A stretch of 9,528 nt of DNA from JBNKFQ01 sp050289385 (GTDB lineage: Bacteria; Pseudomonadota; Gammaproteobacteria; Pseudomonadales; Porticoccaceae). This document shows positions 1 to 5,260 of the stretch, piece after piece. The DNA is taken from positions 1 through 9,528 of the forward strand of contig JBNKFQ010000215.1 in NCBI GenBank assembly GCA_050289385.1, given 5' to 3'. The notes beneath the pieces were generated by a model, which saw only the letters and a program-made list of their open reading frames with translations, ran no database searches and had not been told where the DNA came from. The position numbers and the translations under genes are program-made. Position 1 is the stretch's first letter. The number at the start of each line of letters is the position of its first letter.

Positions 1-102
1 GGCCGAAACAGGCTAATTTAATTGTTGGGTGAAATGGCGAAGATAAATGAATTAGAAGGTTTCGTGAAAGGTTTTAGCTGCGCGGTAAATAATATAACTG
101 AG

Positions 103-135
103 GAGCCGGATGCGGTAATTCCGCACGTCCGGATC
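103..135 (+). ncRNA. Group II intron domain V (catalytic hairpin)
   Basis: A 33-nt hairpin. The lower stem 103-110 (GAGCCGGA) pairs with 128-135 (TCCGGATC), and the upper stem 111-115 (TGCGG) pairs with 121-125 (CCGCA). A two-base bulge (CG, 126-127) on the 3' side matches the hallmark bulge of domain V. The catalytic triad AGC is at 104-106. One oddity: the usual G-U wobble at the triad G is here a G-A apposition (105/133), because the strand reads GGATC rather than the commoner GGTTC. The apical loop, TAATT, is not a plain GNRA loop. Confidence 0.85.
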
Positions 136-175
136 TGTGTGGGGGCGCCTCGGTAACGGGGCGTTCTACCACGAC
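136..175 (+). ncRNA. Group II intron domain VI with branch-point A168
   Basis: This follows domain V directly. The stem 146-151 (CGCCTC) pairs with 158-163 (GGGGCG), and a further G152-C157 pair closes a GTAA (GNRA-type) loop. Below it, 141-145 (GGGGG) pairs with 164-169, leaving A168 unpaired. That A is 7 nt before the last intron base, the usual place for the lariat branch point. The lower part (137-139 with 170-172) also pairs. The predicted 3' splice site is 175/176. Confidence 0.75.
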
Positions 176-304
176 GGAATCTGTACGGGTTAGCTGGTAT
201 TTTTGGGGAAAGCGTCTTAATTAATATTTTTGTATGTTGGTGCTGTTTTTTGCCGAAATGAAAGAAAAAAGCTTGGGAAGTCCGTTTTTGAGGTGAGGTT
301 ATCC

Positions 305-323
305 TTGGTTTTGTAAAAACCAA
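305..323. repeat. Perfect 8-bp inverted repeat, 3-nt loop
   Basis: TTGGTTTT (305-312), loop GTA, AAAACCAA (316-323). It is perfect but AT-rich and lacks a following T-tract on either strand, so it is not a convincing terminator. A second overlapping arm pair, ACCAA / TTGGT, covers about 319-335. Confidence 0.6.
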
Positions 324-351
324 TCAAAATTTGGTGAGTAATAATAAGATT

Positions 352-387
352 CCTGATTGAATCAGGCAGTGCTTCGTCGCCGACGAA
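352..387. repeat. Two adjacent perfect 15-bp palindromes
   Basis: CCTGATT-G-AATCAGG (352-366) and TTCGTCG-C-CGACGAA (373-387). Each has 7-bp arms about a single central base, and the centres are 21 bp apart, about two helical turns. The arms differ in sequence, so these are not two copies of one site. Possible protein-binding sites or a cruciform pair. No gene starts nearby; the next start, fic, is about 300 bp to the right. Confidence 0.65.
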
Positions 388-612
388 ACTAATTGAAATA
401 ATTGCGATAACGTGCCTCAAATTGAGTGGAATTCTGTAGCCACGATTTAGGCTCAATTTGAAGTCGAAAAAGAATGATGGCAAGTTTCTGTGTATATAGC
501 CCCGCTTGTCTGCTCGAACAGCTCTTCCAGTCCGATTAACAATATTTTGTGCCTGTCCAGTTTTGGTCGTTTTTGGTCTCAGAAGAATAACGGCGTACGG
601 ATGGATGTTTCG

Positions 613-640
613 TTAACAATGGCTAATTTAAATCTATATT
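613..640 (+). promoter_or_regulatory. Putative sigma-70 promoter of the fic gene
   Basis: The -35-like TTAACA (613-618) matches TTGACA at 5 of 6 positions. The -10-like TATATT (635-640) matches TATAAT at 5 of 6. The spacer is 16 bp. Transcription would start near 646-648, giving a leader of about 45 nt before the ATG at 692. A copy of GGCTAATTTAA lies wholly within the spacer (621-631), where a bound protein would block polymerase. Confidence 0.45.
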
Positions 641-687
641 ACGGCTCACTATTTTGTTGATTTAAGGCCAGTTATCGGCTAATTTAA
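621..687 (+). repeat. GGCTAATTTAA direct repeats flanking the fic start
   Basis: Identical 11-mers at 621-631 (promoter spacer) and 677-687 (ending 4 bases before the ATG). A third copy is at 11-21, beyond the intron end. The shorter ATTTAAGGC recurs at 660-668 and 682-690, exactly 22 bp apart. The positions suit an operator pair, possibly for autoregulation by the Fic protein's own DNA-binding-like C-terminus. That role is inference. Confidence 0.5.
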
Positions 688-691
688 GGCT

Positions 692-1729
692 ATGAACTGG
701 ACGCCTGAATATACAATCAGCAATAAACTGCTCACAACGATCCGTGAAATAGGGGAATCGTTGGGAGAGCTTAAATCATTCCACCTTAGCGACCAGGATC
801 TGGCCGAGTTGGAGATTGAGGCCAGAGAACTATCGTCTTATGCCTCTACCAGTATCGAGGGAAACCCCCTGCCTCTCACTGATGTAAAGCGCTTGCTAAA
901 GACCCAAAAAGAGCATGTGCGAGATACCGAACGGGAGGTATTGAATTACAATAAAGCACTGCAATCCCTCTATGCTGATGTGCGCTCGGGTAAGTTCAAA
1001 CTGGACATAAAAACGCTGGGGGAAATCCAGGGGCAAGTCGTTCATGACTTGATGGGTAATCCAGCCAATTGCGGTGCTTTGCGGGAAGCTCCGGTTATTA
1101 TTCGTAATCCCGGGAAAATTGACGAAATTATTTTTATTCCACCTGACAGCAAAGACGTTAAGAAACTTACCAGCGATTTGCTGAAATTTATTGGAAAAAA
1201 TATTGGCAAGATTGACCCCATCATTTTGGCTGGCATCTTTCACCGCCAATGCGTAATTATTCACCCTTTTATTGATGGCAACGGCAGAACAACAAGGCTG
1301 CTCACAACGGCTATTTTGGGAATGACAGGGCTAGATTTGTTCGAGATTTTCAGCTTTGAAAATTACTATAATCGCAATATTACGCGCTACTTTAAAGCCG
1401 TTGGTCTTGAAGGCGATTATTACGATCTTAAAGATCACATAGATTTCTCTGCATGGCTGGAGTATTTCGCGGACGGCATATTGGATGAGCTTCGTCGCGT
1501 GCGTAAAACGTTACCCGAACAGGCTGGAACAAAACCGCGCCTGGAACCGCATCATCGTCAAATTCTGGATTATATTAATGAGCACGGCAGCATTACGCAG
1601 CGCGAATACGGTAGCATATCTTCGCGCAGCCTCGCTTCGAGAAAGCTTGACTTTGATAAGCTGGTTAAACTAAATCTCATCAAGGCGAAAGGCACAGGGC
1701 GTGGTACGTATTATGTTTTGGCCCTTTAA
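692..1729 (+). CDS. Class II Fic-domain protein (probable AMPylator) with C-terminal winged helix
   Basis: Fic enzymes transfer AMP, or another nucleotide moiety, from a nucleotide to hydroxyls of target proteins in the cytoplasm. The core motif HPFIDGNGRTTR at residues 191-202 is intact: H191 is the catalytic base, D195 the metal ligand, and N197, R199 and R202 bind phosphate. A flap-like GALREAPVII is at 128-137. Upstream, STSIEG at 52-57 fits the inhibitory (S/T)xxxE(G/N) helix, with E56 as the gatekeeper Glu. This makes it class II, inhibited in cis and needing no separate antitoxin. Residues about 283-345 look like a winged helix, common in Fic_N-type proteins. The length (345 aa) is normal. 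The ATG at 692 is the only sensible start, because an in-frame stop lies at 680-682. The Shine-Dalgarno is poor (AAGG at 2-nt spacing), so expression may be low. The target is unknown; regulation, stress or phage-defence roles are all possible. Confidence 0.93.
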   Translation: MNWTPEYTISNKLLTTIREIGESLGELKSFHLSDQDLAELEIEARELSSYASTSIEGNPLPLTDVKRLLKTQKEHVRDTEREVLNYNKALQSLYADVRSGKFKLDIKTLGEIQGQVVHDLMGNPANCGALREAPVIIRNPGKIDEIIFIPPDSKDVKKLTSDLLKFIGKNIGKIDPIILAGIFHRQCVIIHPFIDGNGRTTRLLTTAILGMTGLDLFEIFSFENYYNRNITRYFKAVGLEGDYYDLKDHIDFSAWLEYFADGILDELRRVRKTLPEQAGTKPRLEPHHRQILDYINEHGSITQREYGSISSRSLASRKLDFDKLVKLNLIKAKGTGRGTYYVLAL

Positions 1730-1749
1730 AATGTCCGCTTTTGGGCGAA
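1730..1749 (+). repeat. Cassette-flanking repeat, copy A
   Basis: Starts at the base right after the fic stop codon (TAA 1727-1729). It matches copy B at 4351-4370 at 18 of 20 positions, and both share the core CCGCTTTTGG. The two copies bracket the three-gene operon. It resembles half of a longer palindromic intergenic repeat of the form TGTCCGCTTTTGGCCGAA plus its mirror arm, which I recall from many proteobacterial genomes. That link is from memory, not a search. Confidence 0.6.
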
Positions 1750-1760
1750 TTCGTTGGATG

Positions 1761-1773
1761 CTCTCTTAGAGAG
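1761..1773. repeat. Small inverted repeat before the DUF2269 operon
   Basis: CTCTC-TTA-GAGAG, 5-bp arms and a 3-nt loop, 21 bp before the ATG of the first operon gene. The 65-bp gap shows no good -35/-10 pair, so the operon may be read through from fic. The repeat could be an operator or a weak mRNA hairpin. Confidence 0.4.
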
Positions 1774-1794
1774 TAATTACTGAATATAGACTCC

Positions 1795-2262
1795 ATGGAT
1801 TTTTATAGATTAATCAAAACCCTTCATATTCTTAGCTCAACAATATTATTCGGTACAGGAATTGGTATTGCCTTTTTCATGTTTCGCTCATGGTTTACAG
1901 ATAATATCCAGGAAAAGCTGTATGCGGCAAGGAGTACAGTTCTTGCAGATTATCTCTTCACGTTTCCAGCCGTCATTATTCAACCCCTGTCGGGTATCGC
2001 TCTCATTTATATGGTGGAGTTTGATTGGACTGCTCATTGGCTGGTAGTAACCTATATTATTTATGTTATCTCAGGGCTATGCTGGCTGCCCGTTGTCTGG
2101 ATACAAATCCAGCTCAAAAACATGTGCATTAAGGCTTCTGAAAACGGCACTGATCTGCCGGTGAGGTACAATAAATTGTTTAAAATATGGTTCTTGCTGG
2201 GATGGCCTGCTTTTCTCGGGCTGGTTGTCGTCTTTTGCCTTATGGTAGCCAAACCCATATGA
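1795..2262 (+). CDS. DUF2269-type integral membrane protein
   Basis: A 155-residue inner-membrane protein with four predicted helices at about residues 7-30, 53-75, 82-104 and 130-152, separated by short charged loops. The opening (YRLIKTLHILSS, then a Gly-rich stretch with GTGIGIAFF) is typical of the DUF2269 family, whose members are annotated only as predicted membrane proteins. The N-terminal His11 and the Trp/Pro residues of helices 3-4 are the visible polar or rigid features. No catalytic motif is evident. The stop TGA (2260-2262) overlaps the next gene's ATG in the string ATGA, so translation is probably coupled. As first gene of the operon it is the likely membrane anchor for the two soluble products, which is inference. 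The upstream ribosome site is weak. Confidence 0.8.
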   Translation: MDFYRLIKTLHILSSTILFGTGIGIAFFMFRSWFTDNIQEKLYAARSTVLADYLFTFPAVIIQPLSGIALIYMVEFDWTAHWLVVTYIIYVISGLCWLPVVWIQIQLKNMCIKASENGTDLPVRYNKLFKIWFLLGWPAFLGLVVVFCLMVAKPI

Positions 2263-3260
2263 ATACTTTAAAGGAAAAGAGTGGCGTGTGGTTTGTGTAT
2301 GACGGGGATTGTCCTGTATGCACCCGCGTAGCAGAAGCTCTACGCATAAAACAGGAGTTCGGCTCGCTATCTTTACTTAATGCCAGAGAAATTTCAGATG
2401 ACCCATTGATTGATGAGATCAATAGGCAGGGCCTGGATCTTGATGAAGGAATGGTGATCTATTCTCATGAACAATTTTATCATGGAAAAGATGTCTTGAA
2501 ATTTATGGCCAGGTATGGAGCGGCCAAAAATTTCTTCATGTCTGCTTCTATAGCTCTATTCTGGTCGGATATTTTTGCACGCATAATGTATCCCTGGATG
2601 AGAGGGGCGCGGAATTGGTTGCTTCGCAGGAGGAACGTCGATCGCATTGACAATCTTGATTTGAAGGGAGAACCCACCTTTAAATCTATATTTGGCAAGG
2701 ATTGGAATAGCTTGCCGCCCGTTATGAAGAAGCACTATGCGAACCATCCATATTCAAGCGAAGTTACAATCGTTAAGGGCAGATTGGATGTTTTTTGTAA
2801 ACCACCGTTGCTGTGGTTTTCTCCGTTTATGCGACTTTTTGGACAGATACCGACATTCAATGAAAACAATGTTTCTGTGACTGTTCGCTTTGAGAGCGAC
2901 TTAAATTCGAAAGCTTTTCACTTCAACAGAAGATTTAACTTTTCTAACCGAAAGCCCTATGTTTTTCATTCAAGAATGCTTCAAATTAAGGGGAAGGAAG
3001 TTGTTGAGGTCATGAAGTTTGGATTGGCTTGGAAGATGAAATACTCATGGGACGGAGAAAAGGTTATCCTGGCACATCATGGTTACGCTCTTCAGCTTTT
3101 TGGGCATCTCATTCCCTTGCCGCTAACATTCCTTATGGGCACAGGTAACGCAGCGGAATATCCGGTAGATGACAACACGTTCGATATGGAGGTCAACATT
3201 ACCCATCCGTGGTGGGGTAGAGTATACGGTTACAAAGGACGTTTTGAGGTGGCAATTTGA
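2259..3260 (+). CDS. DCC-family thiol-disulfide oxidoreductase (DUF393) fused to DUF4166
   Basis: A 333-residue two-domain protein. Residues about 11-130 form a DCC/DUF393 domain with the signature YDGDCPVC (14-21). Cys18 and Cys21 form the redox CxxC pair, and the fold is thioredoxin-like. Residues about 144-331 match DUF4166 in style: SLPPVMKKHY at the start, then VKGRLDV, MGTGNAAEY and the final HPWWGRVYGYKG. DUF4166 is commonly encoded beside or fused to saccharopine dehydrogenase-like proteins, exactly as here. The ATG at 2259 is chosen because it overlaps the DUF2269 stop and the DCC domain starts soon after it. A start at 2187 would add 24 residues lying wholly within the upstream gene. 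There is no signal peptide, so it is probably cytoplasmic or held at the membrane by the DUF2269 protein. The substrate is unknown. Confidence 0.85.
   Translation: MNTLKEKSGVWFVYDGDCPVCTRVAEALRIKQEFGSLSLLNAREISDDPLIDEINRQGLDLDEGMVIYSHEQFYHGKDVLKFMARYGAAKNFFMSASIALFWSDIFARIMYPWMRGARNWLLRRRNVDRIDNLDLKGEPTFKSIFGKDWNSLPPVMKKHYANHPYSSEVTIVKGRLDVFCKPPLLWFSPFMRLFGQIPTFNENNVSVTVRFESDLNSKAFHFNRRFNFSNRKPYVFHSRMLQIKGKEVVEVMKFGLAWKMKYSWDGEKVILAHHGYALQLFGHLIPLPLTFLMGTGNAAEYPVDDNTFDMEVNITHPWWGRVYGYKGRFEVAI
3246..3259 (+). promoter_or_regulatory. Ribosome site and TTG start of the third operon gene
   Basis: GAGGTGG (3246-3252) lies 4 nt before the TTG at 3257-3259. The TTG shares two bases with the TGA stop of the upstream gene, giving coupled translation. 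No in-frame ATG exists near enough to the Rossmann motif to serve instead. Confidence 0.7.
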
Positions 3261-4351
3261 AGCGTGTTCTTGTCATTGGTGGGTATGGTAATTTTGGGAG
3301 CTTTATATGCCGAAGCTTGGCTAAGCAAAAGAATATAAATCTTGTCATTACCGGGCGCTCTTTGAGTAAAGCTCAATCTCTTGCTGAAGAAACTGGTGCT
3401 GAAGCGGTTGTAATGGATATTCACAATGACTTTGACGTGCGGCTGCGGAAAGTCAGACCTGACATCGTTATTCATACATCGGGGCCATTTCAGTCACAGG
3501 GATATGAGGTTGCTGAGGCATGCATTGAATGCGGTGCGCATTACATTGATTTAGCAGATGGACGGGAATTTGTTTCAGGGATTCATAGTCTTGATCAAAA
3601 AGCCAGGCAGGCTGGTGTTCTAGTCGTTAGTGGCGCTAGCTCTGTGCCTTGCCTGACCTCTGCTCTAGTAGATCATTACAGAGGTAAGTTTAAGGAATTA
3701 GAAAGTCTTGATTACGGTATAACCACGGCACAAAAGACAACACGCGGTGTTGCAACCACCGCCGCTATACTGAGTTATACAGGAAAACCCTTTAAAGCCC
3801 TTATAGATGGAACAAAACAAGATGTTTTTGGATGGCAGGGCTTACATGCACGGAAATACCGTGATCTGGGGTGGCGCTTGCTGGGGAATTGTAATGTTCC
3901 CGATTTAGAGCTGTTTCCACAAATATATCCCGAACTGAAAACGATACGTTTTTACGCTGGTCTAGAGCTTCATTTTATTCATGTTACGCTCTGGGCTCTA
4001 TCATGGCTCGTGCGTATTGGCGTGGTTAGAAGTCTGGAACGATCAGCACCTTTATTATTGAAGTTATCTTTTTTGTTTGACTGGCTCGGAAGCGCGAATA
4101 GTGGTTTTCATATGGATTTAACAGGCAAAGGTGAAAATGGCGAGAGTAAAACAATACGGTTTGAATTAACGGCTCGAAGTGGTGATGGCCCATTCATCCC
4201 CTGTATGCCAGCGATTCTATTGGCTAAGAAAATGGCAAATGGTGAAATCAAGGATATAGGCGCAACACCATGTATCGGGATTATTACTAAAAAAGAGTAT
4301 TTAGATGCTCTTGAAGAGTTGAATATTTGCTGGACAGAGAGCCAAGTCTGA
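3257..4351 (+). CDS. Saccharopine dehydrogenase-like NAD(P)-binding protein
   Basis: A 364-residue cytoplasmic oxidoreductase-like protein. The N-terminus is a Rossmann fold with GGYGNFG at residues 8-14 after a beta strand, then the family block HTSGPFQSQGYEVAEAC and GAHYIDLADGREF at about 74-105. These place it in the broad saccharopine dehydrogenase/COG3268-like group. Such proteins are rarely true lysine enzymes, and several act on, or are guessed to act on, lipids. The start is TTG at 3257, overlapping the previous stop (TTGA) and backed by GAGGTGG at 3246-3252, a good ribosome site. The next residues, KRVLVIGG, are the expected first strand. A hydrophobic segment near 232-247 could sit at a membrane surface. 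Linkage to a DUF4166 protein is typical. The reaction is unknown. Confidence 0.85.
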   Translation: MKRVLVIGGYGNFGSFICRSLAKQKNINLVITGRSLSKAQSLAEETGAEAVVMDIHNDFDVRLRKVRPDIVIHTSGPFQSQGYEVAEACIECGAHYIDLADGREFVSGIHSLDQKARQAGVLVVSGASSVPCLTSALVDHYRGKFKELESLDYGITTAQKTTRGVATTAAILSYTGKPFKALIDGTKQDVFGWQGLHARKYRDLGWRLLGNCNVPDLELFPQIYPELKTIRFYAGLELHFIHVTLWALSWLVRIGVVRSLERSAPLLLKLSFLFDWLGSANSGFHMDLTGKGENGESKTIRFELTARSGDGPFIPCMPAILLAKKMANGEIKDIGATPCIGIITKKEYLDALEELNICWTESQV

Positions 4352-4370
4352 ATGCCCGCTTTTGGCCGAA
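4351..4370 (+). repeat. Cassette-flanking repeat, copy B
   Basis: Begins at the last base of the stop codon of the dehydrogenase-like gene. It differs from copy A (1730-1749) only at its 5th (C for T) and 16th (C for G) bases. It lies in the same orientation, so the pair is a direct repeat enclosing the whole three-gene operon. Confidence 0.6.
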
Positions 4371-4387
4371 GTAAGATTTGAAAACAG

Positions 4388-4490
4388 AGCCCTATATCTA
4401 CCCATAAAGCTATAAGAGGGCTGAAATGGGTACTGCAATTATCTCAGCGGGATACCTGTCGGTGATGGCGATCCGGGGCATACACCCCGG
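4388..4490 (+). terminator. Possible termination region after the three-gene operon
   Basis: Two hairpins are visible: AGCCCT (4388-4393) with AGGGCT (4417-4422) around a 23-nt loop, and the stronger CCGGGG (4473-4478) with CCCCGG (4485-4490) around CATACA. The second is followed by the loosely T-rich TTCACCTTATTTG, but not by a true U-tract. It separates the operon from the lipoprotein gene, so a terminator is plausible but not proven. Confidence 0.35.
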
Positions 4491-4555
4491 TTCACCTTAT
4501 TTGTGGCTATACTGATTGACGATGTTCATTATTCAGAATCTCCGGAAGCTGCACT

Positions 4556-5086
4556 ATGAGGGTATGGTCGTACAGACCGAACCCATTTAACGTATATAGG
4601 TTATTGAACTGGAAAATTTTCCCGATTTTCATCTCTGTATTTGTACTACTTTTAGGCGCCTGCAGTCATACGCCTGCGGGTGATTTCAAACGACAATTTG
4701 ATCAGGCCAGCCGTTACTTCGGGGATGACTTTGAATTTTATTATGTGCCGTCAGCCGGTTGGTTTGCCGATCGGGAATTTGTCAGGATAAGTCCACCGGG
4801 AAACCCTTCCGCTGATGCTCGGCGGCTTGCCTCGATAATGAAAAGCGGTGAAGACAGGCTTACCAAACTGGCGGTTTATTGCCCTTCAGCGAACAAGATG
4901 GCGGCGATCCTCCTCAATGCGGTTTATATCAACCGCGATAAAGAGCTGCTGTATCTGGAAGTCCTGTATATCGGTGATGACGCCTTCGAGTTGAAGCTGT
5001 CTACGGCCATTGCCTGCGCAGTGCGCCTTGCTGCCGAACACCTCGGGATCGCGGAACCCGTCATTAGCACCTTGAAGGAGTACTAG
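4556..5086 (+). CDS. Small predicted lipoprotein of unknown family
   Basis: 176 residues. A hydrophobic segment (about 20-33) ends in a lipobox, LGAC, with the lipidated Cys at 36. The residue after it is Ser, which favours outer-membrane sorting in Gram-negatives. The mature part (about 140 residues) is soluble, with alternating hydrophobic strands and no motif I recognise. The ATG at 4556 has GGAAG at 4544-4548 (7-nt spacing). The 35-residue pre-sequence is long for a lipoprotein. A TTG at codon 17 would give a more usual 19-residue signal but has a weaker ribosome site. The gene stands alone and converges with the - strand esterase. Its composition is closer to the right half than to the AT-rich operon. 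Confidence 0.7.
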   Translation: MRVWSYRPNPFNVYRLLNWKIFPIFISVFVLLLGACSHTPAGDFKRQFDQASRYFGDDFEFYYVPSAGWFADREFVRISPPGNPSADARRLASIMKSGEDRLTKLAVYCPSANKMAAILLNAVYINRDKELLYLEVLYIGDDAFELKLSTAIACAVRLAAEHLGIAEPVISTLKEY

Positions 5087-5176
5087 GCGCATAATTTATT
5101 TTTGCACCTTTTGAGTAAGTGAGGGTCGTTGCGAAAGATAGCGCTGCCCCCATTCCGCCAGTTGCATCATCCCCGC

Positions 5177-5194
5177 TTTTAGCTTCGGTTAAAA
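5177..5194. repeat. Hairpin with C(TTCG)G tetraloop
   Basis: TTTTAGC (5177-5183), loop TTCG, GTTAAAA (5188-5194): seven pairs including one G-T. As + strand RNA it is a C(UUCG)G loop, unusually stable for its AT-rich stem. It sits in the gap between the convergent lipoprotein and esterase genes. No U-tract follows on the + strand. Confidence 0.5.
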
Positions 5195-5219
5195 ATGGAG
5201 GGATTACAATAACTCGTTT

Positions 5220-5254
5220 GTCACCACGCAGGTCGCTACACCTGCTGGCGTGAC
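5220..5254. terminator. Hairpin between convergent genes
   Basis: The inner stem GCAGGT (5228-5233) pairs with ACCTGC (5240-5245), and the outer stem GTCAC (5220-5224) pairs with GTGAC (5250-5254) across a small internal loop. It ends 6 bp beyond the esterase stop on the - strand, where a terminator is expected. Neither side has a U-run, so if it terminates it does so weakly or with help from Rho. Confidence 0.4.
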
Positions 5255-5260
5255 GGTTAT

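Larger units (their letters stand above)
1..175 (+). mobile_element. 3' end of a group II intron (partial)
   Basis: Bases 103-175 fold as the last two domains of a group II self-splicing intron, and the intron ends at the CGAC at 172-175. The body, the 5' end and any intron-encoded reverse transcriptase/maturase would lie to the left, outside the window. Bases 1-102 carry stops early in all three + frames (13-15, 19-21, 28-30) and show no recognisable maturase C-terminus. They are therefore domain IV sequence after the maturase stop, a maturase-less intron, or a decayed copy. The downstream exon starts at 176 and is non-coding as far as can be seen. The DV/DVI assignment is read from the sequence. 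Completeness and mobility cannot be judged here. Confidence 0.8.
176..691. other. Gene-free, palindrome-rich region between intron and fic
   Basis: No reading frame here has a convincing start, ribosome site or recognisable product. The region contains several compact inverted repeats (listed separately), the imperfect palindromes CTCAAATTGAG (416-426) and CTCAATTTGA (452-461), and a 10-bp tandem TTTTGGTC at 561-568 and 571-578. It ends with the fic promoter. It may be a decayed gene remnant, a control region, or the exon flank where the intron landed. Confidence 0.6.

Noticed and set aside
18..323. 101-codon - strand frame across the intron end
   Set aside because: It is antisense to the folded domains V and VI, so its openness is explained by the intron sequence; the product is basic and featureless.
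217..483. 88-codon - strand reading frame in the left gene-free region
   Set aside because: It needs a TTG start with no good ribosome site, gives a low-complexity Phe/Ile/Ser-rich product with no recognisable domain, and runs through the palindromes.
561..578. Tandem TTTTGGTC as a CRISPR or iteron array
   Set aside because: Only two units of 10 bp are present, with no spacers or further copies.
2187..2258. Extended N-terminus for the DCC-DUF4166 protein
   Set aside because: The extra 24 residues lie wholly inside the DUF2269 gene, while the ATG at 2259 gives the typical overlap and starts just before the DCC domain.
1730..4370. Integron cassette flanked by attC sites
   Set aside because: The flanking repeats lack the RYYYAAC/GTTRRRY ends and the long imperfect palindrome of attC, and a cassette with three genes would be unusual.
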